Assembly: GCA_039028155.1 (NCBI GenBank)
Contig: JBCCIS010000042.1
Location: forward strand, 1 to 44,458
Direction: 5' to 3'
DNA from: Pseudomonadota bacterium
Lineage (GTDB): Bacteria > Pseudomonadota > Alphaproteobacteria > SP197
Length of the DNA: 44,458 nt
Part shown: one piece after another, positions 1 to 9,361 of the stretch
Numbering within the stretch: the stretch's first letter is position 1
Layout of the letters: every line of letters begins with the position of its first letter
Made by a program: the position numbers and the translations under genes
The notes under the pieces: model-generated
What the model was told of the DNA's origin: nothing
The model's database searches: none
The model's input: the letters and a program-made list of their open reading frames with translations, nothing else

Positions 1-155
1 CCGATCGCGCTTACGTTGGGAACCAGGTCGACGACCTTGTCGATCATCAGGAACGGATAGCGGTGCGGGATCATCTGCATGATCCGCTCGACATCGATGG
101 TCTCGATCGTGTCGCCTGTCTGTGGATTGATGTCCTTGGCCGGCTGCTTGTTCAT
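1..155 (-). CDS. fabZ: 3-hydroxyacyl-[acyl-carrier-protein] dehydratase FabZ, N-terminal part
   Basis: FabZ dehydrates 3-hydroxyacyl-ACP in type II fatty acid synthesis in the cytoplasm. Only the first 51 codons lie in the window; the gene runs off the low-coordinate edge. The N-terminal IPHRYPFLMIDKV motif is typical of FabZ. The catalytic His of the later GHFP-type motif lies outside the window and cannot be checked. The ATG at 155 lies 8 bases after the lpxD stop. The lpxD-fabZ order is the classic lipid A cluster, in which FabZ and LpxA compete for 3-hydroxyacyl-ACP. The identity is secure; the length is unknown. Confidence 0.93.
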   Translation of the reverse strand, partial: MNKQPAKDINPQTGDTIETIDVERIMQMIPHRYPFLMIDKVVDLVPNVSAI

Positions 156-163
156 GCCCCCAT

Positions 164-1180
164 TCACCCTCTTTTCGTCAGGCGCCTGACGGCGGCGACC
201 TGACGCCAGAAATCCTTGATCGGGATCGCCGGCTGCCCAAGATACGTACCGCCCGCCGCGAGGTCCTCGCTAGCCCCCGACAAAGCCCCGATCCGCACGC
301 CATCGCCGATCTTAACATGGTTGGCGACACCCACCTTACCACCCAGCATGGCAAAGTCGCCGACCTGAACGCTCCCTGCCACGCCGACCTGGCCGGCCAG
401 AATACAGCCACGCCCTATCTTCACGTTATGGGCGATCTGCACCTGATTATCAATCATCGTGCCGCGCCCGATCACCGTATCGCCGGTGGTGCCGCGATCG
501 ACGGTCGAGTTGGCGCCAATCTCGACATCATCCTCGACAATGACGCGGCCGGTATGGGGGATCCGGACCGGCCCCTCCGGTCCGACCGCAAAACCGAAGC
601 CCTCGGTACCGACACGGGCGCCAGCATAAATGTTAACCCTGTTTCCAATCAGGCAACATTCCAGCGTCGCGCTCTGACCAACCCGGCAATCATCACCGAG
701 CTTGACGCCCGGGCCCACATAGGCACCCACCCCGACATGACATCGCGCGCCCAGTTGGGCGCCGGAGGAGATGACCGCGAAGTGATCGATACGGCAGTCT
801 TCGGGCACCGCGCAGCCGGGTTCGACGACCGCGGTCGGTGCAACACCGGGCTCAGGCGGCGCCGGCGCATAGAACATGCGCGCGGCAAGCGCGAAGCTCA
901 GATAGGGCTCGCGGCACAGCACCAGGGCTGTCCCCGCTGGCGCCCGCTCGGCCATGGCGGGCGCAATCAGGCACGCACCGGCCGACGTCTCGGCAAGATC
1001 ATCAAGGTATTTCTTGTTGTCCAGGAAGCTCAGATTGTCAGAGCCTGCCTCGTCAAGCGGCGCGATGTCCGCGATCATCAGCTCGCCGGCCGCACCATCG
1101 GCAAGTTCGCCACCAACCGCTTCGGCTATCTGGGACAACGAAAACGGTCCGGCACGCTCGAAGAACCGCGGATCGGACAA
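164..1180 (-). CDS. lpxD: UDP-3-O-(3-hydroxyacyl)glucosamine N-acyltransferase LpxD
   Basis: LpxD adds the N-linked 3-hydroxyacyl chain to UDP-3-O-acylglucosamine, the third step of lipid A synthesis, in the cytoplasm. An N-terminal uridine-binding domain (about residues 1-100) is followed by a left-handed beta-helix of hexapeptide repeats (about 105-310). The catalytic His is visible as His251 in the IAHNVKIG motif. I chose the TTG at 1180, one base after the ompH stop, because it gives 338 aa beginning [14 protein letters not shown], close to the usual family length of about 340. The upstream ATG at 1246 would add 22 unrelated residues translated out of the ompH end. Tight spacing suggests translational coupling to ompH. 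The function is certain; the start is probable. Confidence 0.95.
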   Translation of the reverse strand: MSDPRFFERAGPFSLSQIAEAVGGELADGAAGELMIADIAPLDEAGSDNLSFLDNKKYLDDLAETSAGACLIAPAMAERAPAGTALVLCREPYLSFALAARMFYAPAPPEPGVAPTAVVEPGCAVPEDCRIDHFAVISSGAQLGARCHVGVGAYVGPGVKLGDDCRVGQSATLECCLIGNRVNIYAGARVGTEGFGFAVGPEGPVRIPHTGRVIVEDDVEIGANSTVDRGTTGDTVIGRGTMIDNQVQIAHNVKIGRGCILAGQVGVAGSVQVGDFAMLGGKVGVANHVKIGDGVRIGALSGASEDLAAGGTYLGQPAIPIKDFWRQVAAVRRLTKRG

Positions 1181-1181
1181 A

Positions 1182-1757
1182 TCAGTTCTCTTCGACGCTG
1201 ATGGTGATGGTCGGGACGCGCTGGTCCAGTTCGGACAACACATCATTCGTGATGTCTAGTTCCCGGCTTCCCACCAGGATCTGTGCCTGAGGCAAGATCA
1301 GATCATAGCCGCGCTCTTCGACCATCTGCTGCAGTATCTCGATGATCGCCACGCGGATCTGATCGAGTCCCTCGCCATAGGCTTCGTCCAGGGTGCGCTG
1401 GCGCTCGCGGACGTCACGCTGAAACTCGATTACCTCTTCCTCGAAGGCGCGCCGTCGCTCGGCAAACGTCTCCGGCGCCAGGATCGCGGACTGTTCCTGA
1501 AGCTCCTGTTCCTGCTGACGCAGCGCCTGCTCGCGCTCCGCCACCACGGCGGCGAGCGATGACCGCAGTTCCGTGAGCTGGCGCTCCAAACTCGCGCCCG
1601 CCGTTGACTCGCGCAACAGGCGTTGCACATCGGCGATGGCGATCACCGTGGGTTCGGCTTCCTGCGCCTGGGCAGACATAGTCACGGTGCCGGCGGCCAA
1701 GACAGCGCACACGATCACGAGACTGCAGGACTTCATGATCCTGGTCACCCGGGACAT
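1182..1757 (-). CDS. ompH: OmpH/Skp-family periplasmic chaperone
   Basis: This is a Skp-like periplasmic holdase that carries unfolded outer-membrane proteins to the Bam complex. From the ATG at 1757 the product has 191 aa with a signal peptide ending near residue 31 (cleavage after SAQA). A short beta segment ([11 protein letters not shown]) follows, then a long Glu/Gln/Arg-rich coiled-coil arm at about 55-130, as expected for Skp. The ATG at 1757 overlaps the bamA stop by one base; an internal ATG at 1736 (MKSCSLV) would give a more compact signal peptide and is a real alternative. Its place between bamA and lpxD is the conserved proteobacterial order. The family call is secure; the start is uncertain by seven codons. 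Confidence 0.92.
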   Translation of the reverse strand: MSRVTRIMKSCSLVIVCAVLAAGTVTMSAQAQEAEPTVIAIADVQRLLRESTAGASLERQLTELRSSLAAVVAEREQALRQQEQELQEQSAILAPETFAERRRAFEEEVIEFQRDVRERQRTLDEAYGEGLDQIRVAIIEILQQMVEERGYDLILPQAQILVGSRELDITNDVLSELDQRVPTITISVEEN

Positions 1758-4048
1758 CAGAACGAGGTTCCGAAGCTGAACCTGAAGAATTCGGTCTTGT
1801 CATAGGGTTCGTCGACAACCGCTTGGGCAAAATCGAGGCGCAACGGGCCGAATGGAGATTGGTAGGCCAGGCCGACGCCGACGGAGCCGCGGACAGACTT
1901 GTCGTCGGCGACCTCAGGACCGGTCGAATCCGAATCATAAAGCGTGCCCCAGTCGGTGAAGACGCTTCCGGAGAGACCCAGTTCCTTGGGCAGTCCCAGC
2001 GGTACGGTCAGCTCCAGGGAGCCCGTCCAGAAGAAGTTACCGCCCAGGGCGTCGTCGGTTGTCAGGTCGCGAGGACCGATACCCGCCGGCTCAAAGCCAC
2101 GCAGGCTGGCGCCACCGACAAAGAAACGATCGGTGATCCTGACATCTTCATCGTCCAAGCCGAAGATGTAGCCCGTTTCGGTCTTCACAATGCCCGTCCA
2201 GTCGACGGCGAACGGGTAGTAATACGTGAAGCCCAAGCGATTGCGTAGGTACTTCACATCGCCGCCTAGACCGGCGAGGTCCGTGCCTTGCTGCAACAGG
2301 TAGCCGCTAGTCGGATTCAACGGATCGTTGCGCCGGTCGTAGTCAAGCTGCTGGCCGATGGCCGATGTCAGCGCCGTGCCTTCCTGCTCGCGGATAAGGC
2401 GCGATGCGTCGGGCTCGACATCCTCGATCGTCACCTCGTTCAGCGTGTAGTACCAGGTGTTGTCCAGGTGTTCGGTGATCGGGAACTTCGTACGCAGAAC
2501 GAAACCCAGGTTTTCCTGTGTGAACGACGCCTCGTCCTGCAGATCCAACCGGCGCCGGAAGATATCGAAGCCGGCCTCCAGTTCGCGATCCAGGAAGTAG
2601 GGCTCGGTGAAACTAAGATCGATATCTTGGCGGCGACCGGACAGCGCCAACGACAAGACGAGCGTCTGGCCTTCGCCCAGAAGGTTGCGTTCGCGCAGCG
2701 AGGCATTGAACAGCAGGTTATCGAACGTCGAGAAGCCCGCGCCCAGTGTCAGGTCACCAGTCGACTTTTCGACAACCTCGGTGTTGATGATCACCGTGTC
2801 GGGCTGCGTGCCCGGTTCGGTCGTGACGATGACTTCACTGAAGAAGTCCAGACCACGCACGCGGGTCTCAGAGCGGCGCAGGCGCGCAACGTTGAAGGCG
2901 TCGCCTTCGGCCAGTTTGAATTCGCGGCGGATGACCTCATCGTGCGTGCGCACATTGCCGAAGATGTTGATCCGCTCGACATATATGCGCGATCCCTCGC
3001 GAATCAGGTATTCGACGTCGATCAGCAGGTTCTCGCGATCACGTTCGGCGCGCGGCACGACGTCGACGAATGCGAAGCCCTTGGTGCCCAGGTCTTCCGT
3101 GATGCTGTCGACGACCTGTTCGACCTCATCGGCATCGTACCAGTCGCCGGGGTCGGTATCGACAAGGCCATCGACATCCTCGGCCTCGACACCACGCAGC
3201 TCACTCACCACCGTAACCTCGCCGAATTCGTAGCGGGGCCCCTCCTCGATCGTAAAGGTGATGAAGAAGTCCTCGCGGTCGGGAGTCAGATCGGCGACTA
3301 CGGAGACGACGCGGAAATCGGCGAAACCCTCAGACAGGTAGAAACGACGCAAAAGCTCGCGGTCAAATGCCAGACGATCGGGATCATAGGTGTCGTCGCT
3401 CGACAGGAAACGGTACCACGCCGATTCCTTGGTGATGATCTGCTCGCGCAGCGTGCCGTCGGAGTACTCGTTGTTGCCGATGAAGTTGATCTCACGGATC
3501 AGCGTCGGCTCGCCCTCGTCGATCTCAAAGACCAGGTCCACGCGGTTCTGGTCCTGACGAATGACCTTGGGCTCGACCGTTGCGGAGAACCGGCCGTCGC
3601 GGCGATAGACCTCAAGAATACGCGCGACGTCGTTCTGGACCTTGGTCCGCGTATAGACCGTACGCGGACGCAGCTGGATTTCGGCTTCCAGCTCTTCGGA
3701 ATCGATCGACTGATTTCCTTCAAAGGCGATGCGGTTGATGATCGGATTCTCAACCACGCGAACGACCAGATCGTTGCCTTCGCGGCGGATATTAATGTCG
3801 GCGAACAGACCGGTGGCGAACAGGCTTTTCAGGGATTCATCAATCCGGCGCAGATCGAATGGGTCGCCGGCCTGGATCGTCATGTAGCCGGCAATGGTCT
3901 CCGGCTCGATACGCTGGTTACCCTCAACGACCACCTGTTCGATGATCTGCGACGTCTGCGCGTTCGCGCCCATCGGCGCGGTGCCGGCCAAGACCAGCAG
4001 CGCCACGACCAGGCACAAGGCGCCTCGCAGAAATGATCCCCTCACCAC
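1757..4048 (-). CDS. bamA: Outer membrane protein assembly factor BamA
   Basis: BamA is the core beta-barrel of the Bam complex and inserts other barrels into the outer membrane. The 763-aa product has a signal peptide of about 30 residues (ending GANA), five POTRA repeats over roughly residues 33-430, and a C-terminal 16-strand surface-antigen barrel. It ends in FSFGTSF, an aromatic C-terminus typical of outer-membrane barrels. The barrel contains the conserved region around DRFFVGGASLRGFEPAGIGP. Translation starts at one of two adjacent GTG codons (4048 or 4045). It sits between rseP and ompH, the usual envelope-biogenesis arrangement. No truncation or frameshift is seen. Confidence 0.97.
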   Translation of the reverse strand: MVRGSFLRGALCLVVALLVLAGTAPMGANAQTSQIIEQVVVEGNQRIEPETIAGYMTIQAGDPFDLRRIDESLKSLFATGLFADINIRREGNDLVVRVVENPIINRIAFEGNQSIDSEELEAEIQLRPRTVYTRTKVQNDVARILEVYRRDGRFSATVEPKVIRQDQNRVDLVFEIDEGEPTLIREINFIGNNEYSDGTLREQIITKESAWYRFLSSDDTYDPDRLAFDRELLRRFYLSEGFADFRVVSVVADLTPDREDFFITFTIEEGPRYEFGEVTVVSELRGVEAEDVDGLVDTDPGDWYDADEVEQVVDSITEDLGTKGFAFVDVVPRAERDRENLLIDVEYLIREGSRIYVERINIFGNVRTHDEVIRREFKLAEGDAFNVARLRRSETRVRGLDFFSEVIVTTEPGTQPDTVIINTEVVEKSTGDLTLGAGFSTFDNLLFNASLRERNLLGEGQTLVLSLALSGRRQDIDLSFTEPYFLDRELEAGFDIFRRRLDLQDEASFTQENLGFVLRTKFPITEHLDNTWYYTLNEVTIEDVEPDASRLIREQEGTALTSAIGQQLDYDRRNDPLNPTSGYLLQQGTDLAGLGGDVKYLRNRLGFTYYYPFAVDWTGIVKTETGYIFGLDDEDVRITDRFFVGGASLRGFEPAGIGPRDLTTDDALGGNFFWTGSLELTVPLGLPKELGLSGSVFTDWGTLYDSDSTGPEVADDKSVRGSVGVGLAYQSPFGPLRLDFAQAVVDEPYDKTEFFRFSFGTSF

Positions 4049-4057
4049 GGCGAAAAC

Positions 4058-5188
4058 CTAAGACACCAGATTGGCGAGGTAATCAACTAGGCCGAAGCGC
4101 GTCAGGTCGTTGAAGGTGACAAAAAGGAACAGGGCCCCAACCAGTCCTATACCCACCATAAAACCGTACTCCTGCGCTCGTTCACTAAGTGGCCGCCCCC
4201 TTACGGCCTCGATGATGTAGAACAGCAAATGGCCGCCGTCGAGCATCGGAATCGGAAATAGATTAATCAGACCCAGATTCACCGACAAAATGGCCATGAA
4301 CATCACAAGATTAACAAACCCATACTCGGCCACCGTACCCGACATCTGCGCGATGCCCAGGGGCCCGGCCAGGTCTTGGGAGCTTTGATTGCCCGTGATC
4401 ACCTGGCCCAGAAAATCAAAGATGCGGGAGACCCAGCGGATCGTTTCCTCAACACCGCCCCAGATCGCCTCGCCCAAGGGCACCTTCTCATAGATGACAC
4501 TGGTGGTGCTGATGCCCAATCGGCCGACTTCGCGCTCGTTGCCCAGGTTATCAACCTCGATCACCGCGTCGGGCACGACCTCCAGCATCTGGGTTTCGCC
4601 GTCACGCAGGATCTCGACACTCAGCGGCACGCCTGGACGCGTGCTGATCACATATTGCAGGTCATCGAACCGCTCGATCGTCTGACCATCGATGGCGACG
4701 ATCAGATCGCCGGCCTGGATGCCGGCACGCTCGGCCGCGCTGTCTTCCAGCACGACGCTTGCTTCAGGCAAGGTTTCGCTCTTGCCGACAAAGGCGAAGA
4801 TTGCGGCGAACAAGACGATGGCGAGGATGAAATTGGCAAGTGGACCGCCCAAAACGACCCAAAAGCGCTGCATCACCGTTTTGTTCGGGAAGGCTTCGGC
4901 CTTTTGCTCGTCGGTCCACTCCTCAGAGCCGTCGCCGTCGGGGCCGACATCGCTTTGGCCAAACATCTTGACGTAGCCGCCTAGCGGCAGCAGCGCGACC
5001 TTCCAGCGCGTGCCGTGGCTGTCGGTCCAGCCGAACAGTTCACGTCCGAAGCCGATCGAGAACACCTCGACCCGAACGCCGTTCAGCCGCGCGAACAGAT
5101 AGTGGCCGAGTTCGTGGAAGAACACGATGACCGTGATGACCACGATAAAGGGAACGGCGTATGACCAAACGGCCTCAAAGAGCTCCAT
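4058..5188 (-). CDS. rseP: RseP/site-2 intramembrane zinc metalloprotease
   Basis: RseP cleaves anti-sigma factors and signal-peptide remnants within the inner membrane. The 376-aa protein has the HExxH zinc motif at residues 25-29 (HELGH) in the first membrane helix. It has one clear PDZ domain at about 135-205 (SAAERAGIQAGDLIVAIDG) and the LDG motif at 316-318 (PIPMLDGGHL), which supplies the third zinc ligand. Four membrane segments are expected. E. coli RseP is longer with two PDZ domains; a single-PDZ form of this size is common in alphaproteobacteria. It lies 9 bases upstream of bamA. The substrate in this organism is not shown by the sequence. Confidence 0.95.
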   Translation of the reverse strand: MELFEAVWSYAVPFIVVITVIVFFHELGHYLFARLNGVRVEVFSIGFGRELFGWTDSHGTRWKVALLPLGGYVKMFGQSDVGPDGDGSEEWTDEQKAEAFPNKTVMQRFWVVLGGPLANFILAIVLFAAIFAFVGKSETLPEASVVLEDSAAERAGIQAGDLIVAIDGQTIERFDDLQYVISTRPGVPLSVEILRDGETQMLEVVPDAVIEVDNLGNEREVGRLGISTTSVIYEKVPLGEAIWGGVEETIRWVSRIFDFLGQVITGNQSSQDLAGPLGIAQMSGTVAEYGFVNLVMFMAILSVNLGLINLFPIPMLDGGHLLFYIIEAVRGRPLSERAQEYGFMVGIGLVGALFLFVTFNDLTRFGLVDYLANLVS

Positions 5189-5218
5189 CGTGAACCGCCG
5201 TTACCTTCAGTTTCACCG

Positions 5219-6385
5219 TCAACAACGTTTGCCGATTAGGGACCGCGCTACGCACCGTGCTTCTGCGTCGACCTCGCCCACATCGTCCAGAGATTCAAGG
5301 GGGCGAACACTCACACGCTCCAAGGTCTGGCTGACAATACTGATAATGTCCAGAAATCCTATGTTTCCCGCCAGAAATCCAGCCACCGCCACTTCATCAG
5401 CCGCGTTCAGGATAGTAGGAGCCGACCCCCCCAATTGCAAGGCTTGGCGCGCCAGCGACAAAGCGGGGAATCGTTCAATATCAGGTACTTCGAAAGTCAA
5501 GCTACCAATCTGAGCGAAATTGAGGCGCTCGCTCGGCCCCACCATGCGGGCCGGCCAGGCAAGCGTATAGGCGATCGGCGTGCGCATATCTGGCGTGCCG
5601 AGTTGCGCCAGCACCGAACCGTCGACGTAGCTGACCATGCTGTGGATAACTGACTGCGGATGCACGACAATCTCGATCTGGCGTTCGTCGACCGGAAACA
5701 GGTGATAGGCCTCGATCAGTTCCAGGCCCTTGTTCATCAGGGTCGCTGAGTCGACCGATATCTTGGCACCCATCTTCCAGTTTGGATGGGCGACCGCCTG
5801 TTCGGGCGTCGCGTCTTTCATTGCCTCCACGGTCCAGGTGCGGAACGGTCCGCCGGACGCAGTCAGGATCAAGGCATCGACCTTGGCGGTCTGGTCGAAA
5901 TCAAAGACCTGATAGATCGCGTTGTGTTCTGAATCTACGGGTAGAAGGCGCGCGCCTGACGCAGCAACCTCGTCCATGACCAAATCGCCGGCACAAATCA
6001 GCGCTTCCTTGTTCGCCAGGGCAACAATGGCGCCCCGCCTGATCGCCGTCAGAAGCGGATCGAGCCCGGCGGCGCCGCTGATCGCGCCCATCAGCCAGTC
6101 AGAGGGTCGGTCTGCGGCCTCGACAATGGCCTCGGGTCCGGCCATCGCCTCGATACCCGACCCTTCCAAGGCGTCGCACAGGGGACCATAAAGCTCGCTC
6201 TTGCCGATCACGGCACAGCGGGCACCCAAATCGCGCGCCATCGACGCCAGTTCATTGACGCTCTCGTTGGCCGTCACGGCCTCGACGGTGAAGCGGTCGC
6301 GGTCACGTAGGATCAGATCGGCCGTGTTGCGGCCGACCGAGCCCGTCACGCCCAGTATCGTGACGCTGCGCCCCTCGCCCGTCAT
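5219..6385 (-). CDS. dxr: 1-deoxy-D-xylulose 5-phosphate reductoisomerase
   Basis: Dxr converts DXP to 2-C-methyl-D-erythritol 4-phosphate with NADPH, the committing step of the MEP isoprenoid pathway. The start at 6385 overlaps the cdsA stop by 4 bases (ATGA) and gives 388 aa, the usual length. The open frame continues upstream to 6688, but that part is only cdsA read in another frame. The NADPH-binding GVTGSVG motif lies at residues 12-18. The ASGGPFR and ISVDSATLMNKGLE motifs of the metal and substrate site are intact. Its neighbour uppS uses isoprenoid precursors that depend on this pathway. Confidence 0.97.
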   Translation of the reverse strand: MTGEGRSVTILGVTGSVGRNTADLILRDRDRFTVEAVTANESVNELASMARDLGARCAVIGKSELYGPLCDALEGSGIEAMAGPEAIVEAADRPSDWLMGAISGAAGLDPLLTAIRRGAIVALANKEALICAGDLVMDEVAASGARLLPVDSEHNAIYQVFDFDQTAKVDALILTASGGPFRTWTVEAMKDATPEQAVAHPNWKMGAKISVDSATLMNKGLELIEAYHLFPVDERQIEIVVHPQSVIHSMVSYVDGSVLAQLGTPDMRTPIAYTLAWPARMVGPSERLNFAQIGSLTFEVPDIERFPALSLARQALQLGGSAPTILNAADEVAVAGFLAGNIGFLDIISIVSQTLERVSVRPLESLDDVGEVDAEARCVARSLIGKRC

Positions 6386-7176
6386 GGCGCCCCCGCAGCG
6401 GCGACCAAACTTGGGCTGAACGCGATAACGATGGCCAGGACCGGCGCCGCGGCGACCAGTCCGTCGACACGATCCATGACACCGCCGTGGCCAGGAATCA
6501 GCGTGCCGGAGTCTTTCTTGTCGAACCGGCGCTTGAACCATGACTCCGCCAGGTCGCCACACTGCGCGACGACCGACAGCGCAGCGGCCAGCAGCACGGC
6601 GTCCGTGCTCTCCATGGCCAGCATGTAGGGCGTCGCGAAGACCGCGACGACGACGGCGCCAATCAAGCCGCCAAGCGCGCCGGCCCAAGTCTTGCCGGGG
6701 CTGATCGCCGGCGCGAGCTTAGGCCCACCGATCAACCGGCCCGCTGTATAGGCCGCGATATCCGTCACCCAAACGACGACAAGAAGCCAAAGCACCACCC
6801 AGCTTCCGTTTGGCGTTTCGATCAACCAGATAAGCGCCACCATGGGAATCGAGATGTAGGCCAGGCCTATGGCCACCCACTTGGCCACCTCTTCACCACC
6901 GCGCACCAGGCAGATGAACGCGCTGCCAATGGATCCCATGATCAACAGGTAGATCGACAGGGCGACGCTGCCATGGGCAGCAATGGCAACCCAGATCGCG
7001 ATGAGCGCCGCCGTGGCCGCCCACAGGGCCTTGGCGCCGGTCACACCGAACCATTCGTAGAGCATCATCGCGCTGATGATCAAAATCGCGCCGGCGAACC
7101 ACCAACTGCCCAACAGCACGACGGCCACGGCCAACGGAATCAGAATCAGGGCAGAGATGATGCGTTTGAGGAGCAC
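6382..7176 (-). CDS. cdsA: Phosphatidate cytidylyltransferase CdsA
   Basis: CdsA makes CDP-diacylglycerol from CTP and phosphatidic acid at the inner membrane, the branch point to all major phospholipids. The 264-aa protein is strongly hydrophobic with about seven or eight membrane segments. Near the C-terminus it carries the complete CDP-DAG synthase signature: S-x-x-K-R-x4-K-D followed by PGHGGVMDRVDG. Translation begins with GTG at 7176, 11 bases after the uppS stop; no stronger start is visible. It overlaps dxr by 4 bases, so the two are probably coupled. Confidence 0.96.
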   Translation of the reverse strand: MLLKRIISALILIPLAVAVVLLGSWWFAGAILIISAMMLYEWFGVTGAKALWAATAALIAIWVAIAAHGSVALSIYLLIMGSIGSAFICLVRGGEEVAKWVAIGLAYISIPMVALIWLIETPNGSWVVLWLLVVVWVTDIAAYTAGRLIGGPKLAPAISPGKTWAGALGGLIGAVVVAVFATPYMLAMESTDAVLLAAALSVVAQCGDLAESWFKRRFDKKDSGTLIPGHGGVMDRVDGLVAAAPVLAIVIAFSPSLVAAAGAP

Positions 7177-7187
7177 CGAAGCGATCG

Positions 7188-7922
7188 TCAGGCCGTGACC
7201 GCGCCATAGCGGCGCTCACGGCGTTGATACTCGTCGATGGCGCTCTTCAGAGCCTCTTGATCAAAATCCGGCCACATGACCTGGCTGAACACAAGCTCCG
7301 AATAGGCCGCCTGCCACAGCAAAAAGTTGCTCAGCCTCTGCTCGCCACTGGTCCTGATGATCAGGTCGGGATCGGGCATGCCCACCGTGTCGAGGCGCCG
7401 CGCAATAGCGTCTTCGTCAACATCACCAGGAGCCATGGTGCCATCGGCAACGTCCTTTGCGATCGACCGCGCGGCCCTGGCGAGTTCATCCCGGCTGCCG
7501 TAGTTCAACGCGACGGTAAGGATCAAGCTGTGGTTGTCGCGGGTAGCGCGTTCGGTATCGCGAATGAGTTTCAGAATGTCGTCGGGCAGACCAACATCGG
7601 CGCCGATAAAACGTATCGACACGCCCTGGCGGCCGAGTTCGTCGACTTCCTTGCGAATGTAAAACCGCAGGAGTCCCATCAGGTCGTCGACCTCGTCGGC
7701 CGGTCGTTTCCAGTTCTCCGATGAAAATGCGAAGAGTGTCAGGTGCGAAACACCGAGCACGCGGCAAGCCTTGATGGTCCGGCGCACCGCCTCGGCGCCA
7801 GCCTTGTGACCGGCTATCCGCGGCAAGCCGCGCGAACGTGCCCACCGGCCATTGCCATCCATGATGATGGCCACGTGCGCCGGGGCTTGGGTCTCCTCGC
7901 CGAGTTGGTGGACAGACTCCAT
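7188..7922 (-). CDS. uppS: Undecaprenyl diphosphate synthase (cis-prenyltransferase)
   Basis: UppS condenses isopentenyl diphosphate onto farnesyl diphosphate to form the C55 carrier lipid for peptidoglycan and LPS O-antigen. The 244-aa product has the IIMDGNGRWA signature with catalytic Asp22, the ALNYGSRDEL region, and the C-terminal IIRTSGEQRLSNFLLWQ and SELVF segments of the family. The start is ATG at 7922, 8 bases after frr. The frr-uppS-cdsA-dxr order is widely conserved. No anomalies are seen. Confidence 0.97.
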   Translation of the reverse strand: MESVHQLGEETQAPAHVAIIMDGNGRWARSRGLPRIAGHKAGAEAVRRTIKACRVLGVSHLTLFAFSSENWKRPADEVDDLMGLLRFYIRKEVDELGRQGVSIRFIGADVGLPDDILKLIRDTERATRDNHSLILTVALNYGSRDELARAARSIAKDVADGTMAPGDVDEDAIARRLDTVGMPDPDLIIRTSGEQRLSNFLLWQAAYSELVFSQVMWPDFDQEALKSAIDEYQRRERRYGAVTA

Positions 7923-7930
7923 GGTGACGA

Positions 7931-8488
7931 TCAGACCTGCATGATCTCAGCTTGTTTGGTCTCCAGCAGACCGTCGACCTTCTCGGCTTCCTTGTCGGTG
8001 AGCTGTTGGATCTCGTCGGACCACAGATGGTGCTCGTCCTTCGACATCTCACCGTCCTTTTCCATGCGCTTCAGCAGGTCCATACCGTCGCGGCGCACGT
8101 TACGGATCGCGATCTTGGCCTGCTCGGCATACTTGGCGGCGACCTTCGACAGATCGCCACGTCGCTCCTCGTCAAGCTGGGGAATGGGGATGCGGACCAA
8201 CTGGCCATCGGTCTGGGGGTTAAGGCCAAGATCGGAGTTGCGGATCGCGTTCTCAACTTTCTTGACCAAGTCCTTGTCCCACACCTGGACCGTCAGCAGG
8301 CGCGGTTCTGGCACACCGATGTTGCCGACCTGATTGATCGGCATTTCGCTGCCATAGGCCTCGACGGTTATCGGTTCCAACAGGCTGGCGGAAGCGCGCC
8401 CGGTTCGTAAGCCGGCGAACTCCCGCTTCAGTACCTCGACCGCGCCATCCATGCGTCGCTTCAGGTCTTTCAGATCAGGATCAGCCAC
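7931..8488 (-). CDS. frr: Ribosome recycling factor
   Basis: RRF, with EF-G, splits post-termination ribosomes. The 185-aa protein has the normal length and typical features: a three-helix bundle interrupted by the small beta domain at about 30-105, the [11 protein letters not shown] motif, and PLNPQTDG-like and [11 protein letters not shown] segments. It overlaps the upstream pyrH stop region by 8 bases and is followed 8 bases later by uppS, so it is almost certainly cotranscribed with both. Confidence 0.97.
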   Translation of the reverse strand: MADPDLKDLKRRMDGAVEVLKREFAGLRTGRASASLLEPITVEAYGSEMPINQVGNIGVPEPRLLTVQVWDKDLVKKVENAIRNSDLGLNPQTDGQLVRIPIPQLDEERRGDLSKVAAKYAEQAKIAIRNVRRDGMDLLKRMEKDGEMSKDEHHLWSDEIQQLTDKEAEKVDGLLETKQAEIMQV

Positions 8489-9221
8489 CGTCTCCTCCCT
8501 CGGTAATCAAGGTATGGCGCCCGCTGCCGGTCAAGGCGTCGGCCAGGGCGCCGGATTCATGAATCGAAAAGACCACCACGGGCAGATGATTTTCTCGCGC
8601 CAGCGAAATCGCCGTCGCATCCATGACCTTCAGATCGCGGGTCAGCACCTCATGATAGGTTAGCCGGTCGAACCGCTCCGCCTGCGGGTTTTTCTTGGGG
8701 TCGTCAGAATAGACGCCATCGACCTGTGTCGCCTTCAAAAAGACGTCACAGTTGGTTTCAACAGCGCGTAGCGCTGCTGCCGTGTCGGTCGTGAAGAACG
8801 GATTTCCGGTGCCCGCCGCGAAGATCACGACGCGCCCGCTTTCCATGTGTTTGAGGGCACGGGGCCGGACGTAGGGTTCGCATACGGTGGGCATCGGAAT
8901 CGCCGACTGGACACGGGCGTCCAGGCCAGCGCGCTCCAGCGCGTTTTCCAGGGCCAGCGCGTTGATCACGGTCGCCAGCATGCCCATGTAGTCGGCGGTC
9001 GAGCGCTCCATGCCCTGGGCCGCGCCGGCGACACCGCGAAAGATGTTGCCGCCGCCGACTACAAGCGCGACCTGGACACCCAGATCGCACGCCTTGGCCA
9101 CGTCGGCCGCGATGCGGTCAGCCTGGGCCGTATCGACCCCATAGGGCTGATCGCCCATCAGAGCCTCGCCCGAAATCTTTATCAGCGCACGGCGATAGTC
9201 AGCGCCCACCCGCAGCCTCAT
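8481..9221 (-). CDS. pyrH: UMP kinase PyrH
   Basis: PyrH phosphorylates UMP to UDP in pyrimidine nucleotide synthesis; it belongs to the amino-acid-kinase fold and is normally GTP-activated and UTP-inhibited. Family motifs are [10 protein letters not shown] near the N-terminus, [10 protein letters not shown] for phosphate binding, and the [12 protein letters not shown] segment. I chose ATG 9221 (246 aa), which puts eight residues before the conserved YRRALIK, as in relatives. The more upstream ATG at 9260 would add 13 residues and cannot be excluded; neither start has a strong Shine-Dalgarno sequence. The 140-base interval from tsf holds no clear gene or terminator. Confidence 0.95.
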   Translation of the reverse strand: MRLRVGADYRRALIKISGEALMGDQPYGVDTAQADRIAADVAKACDLGVQVALVVGGGNIFRGVAGAAQGMERSTADYMGMLATVINALALENALERAGLDARVQSAIPMPTVCEPYVRPRALKHMESGRVVIFAAGTGNPFFTTDTAAALRAVETNCDVFLKATQVDGVYSDDPKKNPQAERFDRLTYHEVLTRDLKVMDATAISLARENHLPVVVFSIHESGALADALTGSGRHTLITEGGDGG

Positions 9222-9361
9222 TGTCCCATTGGTGACCCACAGGCCCGACCGTCGCGGCATAGCCGGAACGGCCAGGCGGGGCTGACCTTAACCGAATCGG
9301 ACGTCGCCGCCTAGTTGGCAACCCCCATACGAGAATGGCGCTGGTCCTCGGGCTGGCAGGC

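Noticed and set aside
2288-4036. 582-codon plus-strand frame across bamA
   Set aside because: Antisense shadow of bamA; no ribosome site, promoter or domain seen.
6386-6688. 100-residue N-terminal extension of Dxr
   Set aside because: It is Arg-rich sequence translated from the coding region of cdsA in another frame; the family start is at 6385.
9222-9361. Small gene or terminator between tsf and pyrH
   Set aside because: The 140 bases contain no frame with a ribosome site and no stable stem followed by a U-run.
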